64,000 bases of DNA from Amorphophallus konjac (lineage: Eukaryota; Streptophyta; Magnoliopsida; Alismatales; Araceae). Of this stretch, positions 23,006-34,150 are shown one piece after another. The notes below the pieces were generated by a model that searched no databases, had not been told where the DNA came from, and worked only from the letters and a program-made list of their open reading frames with translations. A program made the position numbers and the translations under genes. Location: the NCBI GenBank assembly GCA_022559845.1, contig CM040123.1, forward strand, positions 295,232,642 through 295,296,641. Reading direction: 5' to 3'. How positions within the stretch are numbered: the first letter of the stretch is position 1; every line of letters begins with the position of its first letter.

Positions 23006-26000
23006 TGTGACGACCCAAACTCCGGATACCGGATATACTCGATAAGACTACCGAGCAGACCCGATACCACTTGGAACCCGTGAAGCCTCTCAAGAGCTAT
23101 AAAGCTCCGAAGGGAAAAAGGATTATCGTGTAGTACATTGAAGTCACAGATATAATAGTAAGCAATTAAATTTCATTAATCAGGTTTGCTAAAGTAGTAA
23201 AATCAAAATTACTTTTTAATTAACAGTTAAAATTAACAATTATACTAGAGTCCAGTCCAAAGGAAATACAAGTACAGTTGGACCAAAAAAAAGATGAACA
23301 CTGAGGTTGGGGGAAGCCCGACGCAGGTACCGCTGGCAACTACGAACTCACCACACCAGGAACCGCAAAAGAAGCAGAGACGACCACACCTGAAAAGCAG
23401 GGGTGAGCCTCGTGTCACTAGCTTAGTAGGGGTCACGCGGATCCCCACTGAAAAATAGTGCAGTAACACGGAACAACTAAAACAGCAGGAGTAGTAGTAA
23501 AGCAGGAAAAGTAGGAAAAACTACTACTAGAAAGTTGTAAAAGGAAAATTGAGAACGGAAGGAGTAGGAACAGCTAAAAGAAAAGGGAAAAGCCGTACCG
23601 AGCAAAACACGGCTGCTGAACTAACCTTGGCTCTCTGAACTACTCTGAACAGCAACAGAGGGGCGAACCCTGATCTCACAAAGTCAGGAGTTATCGATCT
23701 GCTGACACAGCACAAGGCCCTAGGCGAAGGCCTATGAAGACAGGCGAAAAGTCTAGAAAAGTGCTAGACAGACACGGAACACCAAAGCTTACACGACTGG
23801 ATTGTCGTGCACGCTCCCTAAGCGCAAACGCATACACGACTGGATCGTCGTGCATGCCACACAGCACTGACCTCAGGTAAGGCCAAGAAAAGACTAACTC
23901 GGAGAGGTCATGACGTACGAGAAACGCGAGAGTCATGTGTCACGTGACGGAAGCACCTCCTCACTAGAAGAATAGCCAGATGCGTCCACTAACGTCTTAC
24001 AATGTGCCATAATTATCTCGCTATGGACATCGAGAACGACGGAGACTGAGATACTCACTGAACCAGAACAAGAACTACAGTAACGAGTGACTATTCAGGG
24101 TCACGCCCATCGGCGCTAGTCCAAACGCCCCTGACCACGTGTGCACACACCGACTCTTGCCTAGAGCTAGGCCTCTAGCTAGTCCCCCCCCAGCAGGATG
24201 CTACCATAAAGTAGGGGCCCACGGAAACTAGCTTAAAAACCGTATCTCAGGAACTGCCCCATCACCTACTCCCAGGTGGGCTGACACTCAAGGTCGTGAG
24301 GCTACGACTAGTGGAGGCTCAATAGACACAGAGACTCTGAAACACGAGTGCTGGAGTACAGACAGGCTAAGAAAGCACTATCGCACGTACTACGAAGCAC
24401 CTAGCAGTATACCAAACTATCCACAGACTCAAGGTAAAATAACTAGGCCTGCTGACACAATGAGCATTGAGTCTCACGACTCGGAGTCAAGATCATCGTA
24501 CAAAGCAGTACAAACCGCCAATCGGTCTAATCCTAAGCCAAGGAAAATGACACTGGATCATCAGATCCACATGACCGTATAAAACGACTCACGGAGACCT
24601 GAGGGAGCATCAAGACCCTCAAAGCACCTGGACACATAGACCGAGGTAGGACAGTACCTCAACGCGTCTAGAACCACTGTCTCGAGCTATCCAGAATAGT
24701 CGAGACACACTCAAGGTTACTTGTCAACCACTGGGTCTCACCAGGTTGACCAGAACCTAAATAATGACTCTGAAGTGATACAGAAACCTAACCAACAACA
24801 AAGAACACCTGGCTACCTTATAACATGGTTATAGCCCTCATAGGACATCAAGAGACGTCCACGGGACAATGGGCAAACCACGAGGTCAAGCCGAGGCACT
24901 CGGAAACCAAAATACATGTAAACCATCCTCTGGACGCAAGCGGTACATCACTCGGCCGCTAAGCAACACAAGCATCCAAGGAAGAAGCCACTACACACAC
25001 AGAGGCAAGGACTCTGGCAGTCTTACACCGGGCCACGAGGTGACTGTGGCGGTCAAAGATATGGCCGTTACACCCAGTCAACCCTTGAACTGACCTACCC
25101 AGTTAAACAACCAAGTGGTCTAATATAGACCTGCCACACGGACTAGACGGTCCAAGATACAACCGCCACACTAATCGCCCTAAAACATTGACCTAAGTCA
25201 AACGACTTGTAGCGGCCTAAGAAAGGGATGCTACAGCAAAGAAACGCATGAAGTTTGGACCGCCAAGGCCAACAGACTTAAAATCTTGACTAGGTCTAAA
25301 ACCACGGTAACACGAACACCGATGCAACTTACAAGCCGCCGAGACCATTCCCTTAAACACGAACTCAAGGGAGGCTACTCACACATGCGGGGGAACACCA
25401 CCGCACTCACACCGATACACGCTGACTCGATCGAGCATAACACAAAGCCCTAGACACACTCACCTATGGGCACGCTAATTGAGGTAACGCAGCACCTCTC
25501 GACACCCCCGAAACATGGACACGGAACCCATGGGGTGTCCGGGACACTCGCGAGGCCATAGGTCGGTCATTGGGTCTCAACCGGACCGACCAGGACTCAA
25601 AGCGGGCAAAAACACTGAATTCCGATCGACCTGACCCCTGGGGTCCGTCAACCTAATAGGGTTAATTGACCGGCCTAGGGTGGTCGTTCGACCGGACCAA
25701 CACGGTCCTACGGACGCCCGCCGGTCGACCGGCCCATCCGGTCCGGTCGACCGGTTACGACTGAAAATCGGTCGAACTTAGCCCTAACACTCGATTCCAC
25801 GCCCCGTTCGATCTCGATCGAATGGGAAACAGTCCTAATGGACAAAAATGACCTTCCACAAGCCGTTAGGGGCACATGCAACAGTTTAATCGCAAGAAAC
25901 GGGCGATTCCATCGAATCGACCCTATTTGGGTCACCGGGGTTCCTGGGCTCGTACCGGCCCCAAATGACGACCAAACGACACGAAATCAGCGGATCTGGA

Positions 26001-26750
26001 ACGCTGACATTCCAAGGGTTCGAATGATACCAACTGATCTGAAAACCGTCGCCGTTTTCCAGCGAACCCTGCGAACACCCCAAAAGCATGATTTTACCCA
26101 AACGAGATAAAACCCACTCATATGCTCACTGTTCGGCATAAAACTACGAGGGAACGTAGAAGAGAAGTATGTGATCCATTTCCCTACCTCCACCGACGAT
26201 TCTGTGCGTCGAAGCGACTAAACCGCTCCGTAAATCTCCAAAACAATGAACCGCGTCGGGTTTGAATCCACCCAGGGATCGCGCCGCGCCACGCTCAATC
26301 CGTTGCCCCATCACGCGTCCCGATCAATCCATCGCGTCCTCGCCTCAGCCAGCTCGCCAACGGTGTGCACCCCGCGTCGAGAGGAGCAGAGGGGAGAGAG
26401 AACGAGAGAGAGAAAGAGAGGTGAGAAATGAGGGAGGAGAGAGGGTGAGGAAGGTTAAATAGAAAGAAAATTAGGAAATTTTCCTAATTTCTGAAAATCT
26501 GATTTTTGGTCCGAAAATGCACGAATTCAGAAAAATATGCAAGAATAGCCGAAACGATCATCGGTAAGAGTACAACGCAACTGCGGCATCCTTGAGTCGA
26601 TGAACTGAGAAATAAACTAACCACAGGGTCTGTAACTAGTACGAGAGAAAAGCCCACGTAGATCGTAAAACTCAACTCAAGACCCACAAAAGTGATCCGA
26701 AACTCTCCGAAAAGGATTTGGAAGATCCGATAAGAATCTAGGGTATTACA
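23006..26750 (-). mobile_element. S: solo LTR (Gypsy, Tekay-like), TSD CATGC
   Basis: It is bounded by TGTGACGACCC on the left and GGGTATTACA on the right and flanked by CATGC on both sides (23,001-23,005 and 26,751-26,755). Flanking H1 sequence joins smoothly when it is removed, as judged against H2 near 52,406. There is no PBS, PPT, gag or pol, so this is a single LTR left by recombination between two LTRs. Reading TGTAATACCC to GTCGTCACA suggests minus orientation and a Tekay-like family. A TATA-like TATTTAACC lies near 26,453-26,461, next to a GA-rich tract. Short frames inside show no known domain. Confidence 0.8.
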
Positions 26751-27216
26751 CATGCTCTCCTACAAAACAAAGATCATACACAAGAGCAAAACCCATTTGA
26801 AAATCAAAGTGTAGTATCAATCCCGAAGTGGTAAAATAGAGGTACAAATTGAGGGAGAACGCACCGAGGATGGTTTTTAACCCCTGTGGAAGGGTGCGAG
26901 AGATAGGTGTGTATGTTGTGATGATAATGAAACAAATAAAGAGAAAAATCACGTAACACAACTGTGGGAATATGCTATGCAAAATAGAGAGAAGTACAGG
27001 TGTAGCAGAAAAATATGAGTTTGTGATAATTTACGAAAAGTAGGAGGGGAAACTAGAGATAGGGATAACGAAATCAAGCCTAGAGAGATGGAAATGAAAG
27101 ATAATACTTCCCTCTTCATGCCAGGGTCGAAGAACTGAGTCAGCATTGCAGCATGGCAGCATGGCTTCGCCCCGAACCGAAGAAGAGCCCCCCTTCGCAT
27201 CCTGCAAACTAGGCAG

Positions 27217-27225
27217 TTTATATAG
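27217..27225 (-). promoter_or_regulatory. TATA box in H1 LTR
   Basis: The sense strand reads CTATATAAA, matching the equivalent position in H2 (51,943). Confidence 0.6.
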
Positions 27226-27562
27226 ATGTGCAGAAAACCCTAAGGTTTATATCCAAGATAATGACTAAAAATAGGGGGAAATATGTGATCAAACTCGAGA
27301 TAATATCAAGGGTAAGAGTCCTGGATTGATAAAAACTGAGTTGGAGGCTCATTCTCCTCAAAAATGGATCAAGATTAGGCTCCCGGAGAGTCCTCGCGCG
27401 AAGAAATCGGGGTGCATAACATTCTGGGCTCTATTCTGAAGTAGCGATCAGTCGCAAGACCGCAACTAGGGTATGACTGTCAAGGGAAGACCGCAACTAT
27501 ATCTTAGGATAAACATCCAACCGATGACACCGACAAACAAGACGTTCCGGAGAAGACATGTG

Positions 27563-27689
27563 TTTGGCGGTCTTATAGGGACTGCCAAACCATATCGCGG
27601 CCTACTAGAGGATCGCCAAACAGAGGAATTTGGCGGTCCACTAGAGGCCGCCAAACCCTTTTGGCGGTCAGCCAGATGACCGCCAAAAG
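27563..27689 (-). repeat. H1 U3 array of GGCGGTC/GACCGCC palindromes
   Basis: Units at 27,563-27,589, 27,629-27,655 and 27,659-27,689, plus a partial one at 27,598-27,620, each have TTTGGCGGTC on one side and (G)ACCGCCAAA or a variant on the other. They are about 30 bp long and nearly adjacent. Confidence 0.75.
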
Positions 27690-27932
27690 GCCTACTGGCG
27701 AAGGTGCTCCGGCCGACGGGGATTGATGGGAATGGTCCCGGAACTTGGGGAAAGCAGGGAGAACAGTCTGGAACTTGTAGAAAATAGCTTCGAAGCCCAA
27801 AGGGCTAGGGAAATGATCAAGAAATGTGCTTGAAATAAGATCAAGGAAGTTCCACAACAATGGATAATTCGGGACATCACAAAGGTGAATAAGAGAACAA
27901 CTCGACTTGCAGGCTAAAAATGGGTATCAATA

Positions 27933-30003
27933 GATGCCCCTCCTTGATGTTCACTTTGCAAGGGAGCGAGCGAAAGCGACACGAAGGTGAATTGGAAAGA
28001 AGATGGAGTGAAAGCGATAGCGACGTGAAATGGAGATGAAGTAGAGATGAAGTGGAGAGGATTGAAAAGCGGGCGTCAAGATAAAAGACACCCGTCACAA
28101 CCAACAAGCGATAATAATTCTCCCGAAAATGTCAAGCTTACCACAAGGAATGATTGACAAGGATGAGACATGCCTGGAGAACTAACCAAGGGGAAAGAGA
28201 AGAAAAACATGACCAACCTCATCAGGGGACACAATCAACGACAAATGAGGGGATCGGAACAACACAACTAAAAGCTGGAAATGAGAAATAAAACTTAGAT
28301 AAAATCCAGATAGCAATCATGCTTACCAACCAGACCGAGCGGGTAGATTAGAGAAGACATTAAAATTCAGAGTGGAATGAAGATCTCTTATCCAAGAGAA
28401 TTGAAGTGCAATAAACCATTGCTGAGGAGAAATCTTGAGAGAATCACGAAGCGTGAATGCTCAAAAATGACATGATGCATGCTGGGCTAAAATAAAGAAA
28501 TCATCAAAACGAATGCAAAGAAAGATAAAATAGAAAGTACTCAAGGATACTATTGCTAGACTGAGCAAGACGGGGTCAAGAGTCTTCTTGCAACCACGGC
28601 GTGCGAGATAGAGTCTATCGTCCCCCACCCGACTCAAACTAATGGCTTATCCAATGATTAACCGTATGCTCCTAGATCATCATCATTTTTGTTAAAGGGG
28701 AACATCATATCCCAGAACACACGAGCAACCAGCCGGTCCTTGAGAGGCTATAATAATGTATATTACTATATAGTAATGCAATAATGAGAAGGGATAGAGG
28801 GCTATACCTGACTTACTTGTCGAGCGAAACGACATTTTTTTGGATTTTTGATATAAGACACAAACAATAATATAAGCACGGAGATGAACATAATATAACA
28901 TAACATAATGAACGAAATATAACATAACAAAGATGAATAAAACGTAGTGAAAGTGAACTAATGAACTGAACATAACATAACAACACAACAAACACCATAA
29001 GAACAAACGGCAAGCATGCATGGGATTTAAAAATACGGTGGGACAAGACAACACAATGCGGTGGGATAACACACGCGGTGGGACAAGGACATGGTTGATT
29101 AAAGACACGTGGGATGACAAAAGACACAGACAACACATGTGTGGGTTGACAACAACAACTCATGGCATGGCGACACAGTGGGATGAAAACATAGTGGGAC
29201 GAAAACATGACAGACATGGAGAGACAAAACAACAGGTGTGGGACAACATAGAGGGACATAGACACGTGTGACAATGACATGGCGGGACAAAAGACATGGT
29301 AAATACGCTCTTCAATCAAAGTCCAAGATCAGAAGAAGCAAAACTGCCAGGTTCATAATCGTGAGGCAAAACCCTCTCATGGAGATATGATGAGATAAAG
29401 CGAAAGCTGAGAAGGACATGAGCTTCAGAACAGATCGAGAGAATATATTGAAGAAGAGAGAACAGACAACAGACATGAACAGGAGGCAGAGCAAATGGTG
29501 AAGAGTAAGGAAGCTTTGAACACCTGCAACCTGCACACTTAACAAACAGATCATATCCGTCCTCAAAAACAAAATAGACAGAAATACATGAAAAAGGGAA
29601 CAGAAGACATATATTTTTGGATTTTTGATTTTCCTGATTTTTTTAGATTTTGACAATATTTTATTTTCTTTTAGAATTTTGAAGTATTTGATTTTTTGGA
29701 ATTTTTGATAATATCCGATGATTTTTTTTACATTTTTGTTTTTGTTTTGTTTTTTTTTTTGAAATTTGACAATAAAGTAATCTGTAGCACCCAAGACGAG
29801 TTCGAACTACTGGCCATGGATCGTCGTTCCTCCCCCTTTCATTAAACATTTCTCTTGGGCAGGGTGTGCATATGAGGGTGGCTTACCACAACCAACCGTC
29901 TCTAAAGAACGGTGCCCCTACTAAGGCTATACCCGGGATACAATCCAGCTTAAGAGGGAGAAGCACAAAAATAATAGTAGATAAGCTTAATACAAGACGA
30001 GAG
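27933..30003. other. Unassigned repeat-like DNA left of element B
   Basis: I recognise no gene. The segment 29,025-29,300 holds about ten irregular copies of GTGGGA(C/T)(A/G)A. The segment 29,605-29,770 is extremely T-rich with TTTTTGGATTTTTGAT-like runs. The remainder is AT-rich with no domain-bearing frame. It continues at 50,104-50,907 once B is removed. The motif array resembles the U3 arrays of neighbouring LTRs, so it may be part of an unrecognised element. Confidence 0.5.
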
Positions 30004-31089
30004 TGATGGGGTGCAAGGCCCGGATTCAGAGGGGGGTAAATGAATCCCCGTTAAAAATATTGCAGAAATATAAAAAACCCAACTAAGCAACACTCAGTGA
30101 CCAACCTAGTCAACCAATCAACATTAACTCAAGGAAGAAGATGATAACAGCAAATAAGAGCGAAGGCACGCAATCTCACTAAACAACCCAAATAACGCTG
30201 TAGGCTAACAAACGAGTCAAGTGAGACAACCATCAACAATATAGCGCTCATGAAGCATCCTGCGAATGGTGGTAGAAGATATGGAGTAGAACGCAAAAGC
30301 AAACCATAGAACACTAGGATTTTTTGGTGGTTCGGTCCACAGACCTACGTCCACCCCTCACTCCAAACCGGAGTGAGGGTTCCACTAGCAAAAGCTAGAA
30401 CCGCAGACTCAGTCTGCAAACAGGTGCTGCCTAACAGCTTGACCAAGGGAACAATCTCCCCTCTTCCTCCAACCCGGAGGGCAACCCTAGTGACACACAA
30501 TCAGTAGAAACCAGAGACAAACGTCTCTCTTCCTCCAGACCAGGAGGGAACCCACAGGTAGCAACCACTACCTGCAAACCCGGAGTCAGAGACTCCCTTC
30601 CTCTGAGATCAGAGGGAACCCACAAGTGACACACCGTCACTTGCAACCAGAGATTAAAATCTCCCTTCTCCTGAACCAACAAGAGGAACCCCGACCTCAC
30701 TACAGAGTATCAGAAAAACAAAGTGATCAGATAAAAAGAAAAATAAGAAATGATAAAAACACAGCGACTGAAAGCTGGAAATGAAATCCACAAAGTGAAG
30801 CTCGCCAAGGAGCAATCTGGCATGGATTTGATCCAAATACCAGAAGAACAAATCTTCAATGAAGGCTTCAGTTCTCTACTCTTCTCTCTCTTTTTCTCTC
30901 GATCCTCACGAGCTCTCTCTCTCTCTCTCTCCTTTACTTCTGCAACTTCTTTCTTCTCCTCTCTACTTCTCTTTTCTTCTTGCTGGATCGTGCAGACTCT
31001 CTCTTTCTCTCTTTTTTCTTCTCCCCTTTTTGATCGTGATCTGCTCATGATCTCTTCACGATCAGTCTTCTTCTGAGGAAGAAGCTTCG

Positions 31090-31098
31090 TATTTATAG
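31090..31098 (-). promoter_or_regulatory. TATA box in B 3' LTR
   Basis: The sense strand reads CTATAAATA. The hairpin and GA-rich leader follow downstream. The copy in the other LTR is at 48,964-48,972. Confidence 0.65.
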
Positions 31099-31245
31099 AG
31101 CCTCAGAGATAGGGCGTGTGTAGGGCTTGTGCCCCCTTTATCCAGAGATAATCTCGGATCACGTGCCAGGTGCCAACCTCGGATCACGTGCCCAAACATT
31201 TTTCTTCTCGAAGGATATACCTGTCAAACAGTCATAAGAGGATAT

Positions 31246-32170
31246 TAGAGAGATGTACAGAGTTGGTTCGAGAATGTATAGACTTTGGATGCATTGTACA
31301 CGAGATGCATAGTCATTCCATCAACGTGTGTACAGACTTTGTTTTGAACAATGCACAAATGCATATATCACAGTAAGCACAGCACGAATGAATGCATGGA
31401 CATGCCATTGAAGAATGTACAGACTTGTGTTCATGCAGCAATGTATAGACTTGATGAGATGATGCATGAACAAGCCACAACGAATGTATAGACTTAATGT
31501 ATGCAGCGATGTATAGACTTGGTATGCAGACTTTGTGTGTGTGTGCGAGACAATGTATAGACTTTGTAATGCTTCTGAACACGGGCTGTACAGACTTGGT
31601 CGTATGAACCAATGAAGGTTGTACAGACTTAGTCGAATGAACCACAAGCGGCGATGTGTAGACTTGGCCAATGTACAGACTTAGTAGCGAGATGCACACA
31701 CATGCCGTCAACAAGACGATGTACAGACTTGAGAAACGATGCATGCAAAAGACAATGTATAGACTTATTTTGACGGATTGCACAAGCCATTGAGGAATGT
31801 ACACACTTTAAGCGTGTGTAATGCAGTGTGCATGCAGTGAAGTATGTACATTGAAAGTGGATGCACTGACATGCCGTCAACAAGTGTATGGACTTAGTGT
31901 GCATGCGACAGCAATGTACAAACATGATGATTTGTAATGCAGAATGCACTTAAACAAAGTATGAAGAATGAGGATGTATAGACTTTGTATGCATTGAAAG
32001 GATTGTACAGACTTTGATTTATGCATGCACAGACTTGTATGAAGAACATAGGCTGTATAGACTTCAGACTTAGCTGCGAACTGAGCTAAAGAATGTATAG
32101 ACTTGCTCAACTATCAACTAATGGATGTATAGACTTGAATGCATTGACATGCTATTGAAGAATGTACAGA
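31246..32170 (-). repeat. U3 array of TGTA(C/T)AGACTT motifs in B
   Basis: About 23 copies of TGTATAGACTT or TGTACAGACTT occur at irregular spacing upstream of the TATA box. Beyond it (32,190-32,400) come a few TGCACCGAC-like words typical of element A. The B 5' LTR keeps a similar array (49,126-49,890) but lacks most of that distal part. Confidence 0.75.
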
Positions 32171-32677
32171 CTATGAAGCATGCATGGAAATGTTGCACCG
32201 ACTATGTGGACTAGCAAACAAGAAGGGCACCGAACTTACAGTAACATGTAACGAGAGAACCTTGCACTGACTTCGTAACATAGCATGAGACCTAAACATG
32301 CACTGACAAGATGCTCACCATATGCATTCCATATGCATCGACCTTAAGGTATGCACAGAGACGCTAAGTGAGATTTGGCAGAACATTACCTGATCTGACT
32401 GTGCATTGACCTTACTTGTCAATGATTTGACTTTGACTTGGGTTGACTTCATGAGCTGTGAGTCATTCTTAAAAGGATGTTCTGTCAGTTTATCATAAAC
32501 ATCAAGATTATATCATCAAGGATGTAAACATAATGAGGCATAATATTTGTCATCATCAAAACTCCAGAACCACAGGTGTAGCAACCCTGATAAATAAAAT
32601 AAATCAAAATAGATTAAAAGATTTAATAAATAAACAGAAGAGCTTGGAATAAAAATAATTAAACCCTGATGAAAATA

Positions 32678-32895
32678 ACGCCTCAGATATAGGCGCTACT
32701 TTACAATAAAACGCCCTTACCTAAGGCGTGTTTTGAAGAAAGGACGCCCACACTTCAAGACGTCAAATTTCAAACGACCAAAATAAATAAAAAGGGCAAG
32801 TTAGCGTAACGTCCCTTGAGTGGACGCGTTTCAACAAGAAACGACGCTTGATAAGGCGTCAATTTAAATTCGACGCCCTGACCTAGGTCGTTAAT
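32678..32895 (+). repeat. T LTR palindrome cluster 1 (U3)
   Basis: Five imperfect palindromes of about 20 bp: 32,678-32,696, 32,711-32,729 (ACGCCCTTACCTAAGGCGT), 32,743-32,764, 32,843-32,860 (GACGCTTGATAAGGCGTC) and 32,871-32,895. All lie upstream of the TATA box. The set is kept in the 3' LTR. Confidence 0.75.
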
Positions 32896-33034
32896 TCAGT
32901 TCGAGTTTCGTTCGACCCAGGAGTCTATCCAGGGTAAGTTGATAACTATGAGAAAGAGTTCGAATGTAGTAATAACTCTATCACGGAAGTGTTACTTCCA
33001 ATCAAACACTAACCCTATTAGGATTTCCAAAATC

Positions 33035-33043
33035 CTATAAATA
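33035..33043 (+). promoter_or_regulatory. TATA box in T 5' LTR
   Basis: CTATAAATA lies in the middle of the LTR's first 0.5 kb and is conserved in the 3' LTR near 40,660. It predicts transcription starting near 33,065-33,075. Confidence 0.65.
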
Positions 33044-33587
33044 ACCTACTGCTTGAACCGAGAACGCTATTTGGCGTTCGGACTCTTCTAAGGTACGTAA
33101 AGAACAGCATGTTCTTTTTCTTTACTCTGTCTATCGAATTTGTGAAGAATACTGATGATTCTTCATCTACTTCTGATTACAGGTTGAAAGCTTCTGTCTT
33201 CCGAAGAACAAGTAAGTTCTTTTCCCTTGCTTTCGGTTACGTATAAGAAGACTTATAATATCTTCTTCCTTGTTTTCTTCTTCTTCTCTACAGGTTGCCT
33301 GTAGAAAGAAGACGTTCGACTAAAGAACAAGGGTTCTTTGAAGCCTTCTCTTTAACTCTTCAAATCAACCCTACTCTACTGCTGTCAAACTTCGGAAGAC
33401 TCTGTTGCAGCAGAGCATCGTTCTGCCATCAAAAGTATTTTCACGTGCCCTTCATCCAGACCATACTAAGGTAGGTTTTCTCAAGCAACGTAGCCCAAAC
33501 AAATTAAATTCATAGTAACACATCATGCATGGCATGTATATAAGTTTCCTGATGGTTTCTACACGTTTCTGTAATATTTTTGTAAGA

Positions 33588-34150
33588 GACGCCCGTGTCC
33601 AGGGCGCTACTTTAAAGAAACGACCTGCACTAGGTCATCAATTTCAGATTTGACGCCCTGCACTGTAGGCGTTAATCTCATGAAAATCACATGTAATTAA
33701 TAATTGATCCACGTTAAAAATTCAATGGATATGAAATATCCAATCCAATATATTTTGCATGACTCGACCTGTGAATTCCTGCTAATTTTCTGTCATGATC
33801 ATGTCTCTTGTCTCTTGGAATTATATTTCCTGAAATATTGTAAATTCTTGAATTCACGACCCTGTATAGGTCGTCTCTCACTTGACTAACGCCCTTGTTC
33901 AGGACGTGAATTGAAAAGTAACGCCCCTGTCCAGGGTGTGTTTTGAGAAAATTCTGAAAATATATACTCTGTAAAAATAGAAGGAAAGAATGAACAACCA
34001 TTGCATGCGTCGTCAAATTGTAAATAAACGCCCTTCACCAAGGCGCGTTTTTGGGAAAATACTGAAATATTGAAATCTTGTAAAAATGTAAAATAGATAA
34101 ACGATCTTACTGAAGGCGTTAATTACTTGAGTAGTGACTTTACTTAAGTC
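33588..34150 (+). repeat. T LTR palindrome cluster 2 (leader)
   Basis: Nine further units: 33,588-33,608, 33,621-33,638, 33,652-33,672, 33,857-33,873, 33,888-33,907, 33,920-33,939, 34,028-34,047, 34,101-34,120 and 34,136-34,150. Typical forms are AACGCCCTTCACCAAGGCGC and CGACCCTGTATAGGTCG. They lie downstream of the predicted start, so could fold as RNA hairpins unless removed by splicing. Confidence 0.7.

Larger units (their letters stand above)
1..27932 (-). mobile_element. H1: TAT/Ogre-type Gypsy LTR retrotransposon, 5' part, disrupted by three insertions
   Basis: This minus-strand element is read from its 5' LTR (start near 27,932) leftward to position 1, where it leaves the window. Its own pieces are 26,756-27,932 and 21,468-23,005 (LTR and leader), 10,028-11,988 (gag and protease) and 1-275 (end of protease and a G-patch-like linker). 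The rest is A, C and S. The lineage call rests on the proline-rich gag end, a retropepsin with VDTGAS and ILGRPW, and a glycine-rich linker after the protease, all typical of TAT/Ogre Gypsy elements. The LTR start reads TATTGATACCC, a slightly mutated form of the TGTTGACACCC that opens H2. The N-terminal half of gag is missing between 11,988 and 21,468. No TSD can be tested because the 3' end lies outside the window. Confidence 0.75.
26756..27932 (-). repeat. H1 5' LTR, upstream part with promoter and palindrome array
   Basis: The sense-strand start near 27,932 reads TATTGATACCCATTTTTAGC, matching the H2 LTR start. A TATA box (CTATATAAA) is at 27,217-27,225. The interval 26,770-27,230 is similar to H2 51,950-52,410, including AAGGGGGGCTCTT and GGCGAAGCCATGC. 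The array at 27,563-27,689 consists of about four palindromic units of the form TTTGGCGGTC, spacer, GACCGCCAAA. Confidence 0.75.
30004..32576 (-). repeat. Element B 3' LTR (interrupted; last 10 bp at 43,227-43,236)
   Basis: About 2.58 kb once rejoined. It contains the shared palindrome CTCACTCCAAACCGGAGTGA (30,357-30,376), a CT-repeat tract (30,905-30,935), a hairpin CTTCTTCTGAGGAAGAAG (31,067-31,084), a TATA box (31,090) and a TGTA(C/T)AGACTT array (31,246-32,170). It is about 367 bp longer than the 5' copy. Confidence 0.85.

Noticed and set aside
28692..29319. Minus-strand frames of 148-168 codons in unassigned DNA
   Set aside because: They overlap each other in two frames, are Cys/Phe/Ser/Val-rich with no family signal, and cover the GTGGGAC-type array.
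31313..31804. Long minus-strand frames (163 and 116 codons) in the B LTR, repeated at 49,187-49,678
   Set aside because: They translate the TGTA(C/T)AGACTT array into SLYI-type repeats. The length comes from the short repeat, not from a gene.
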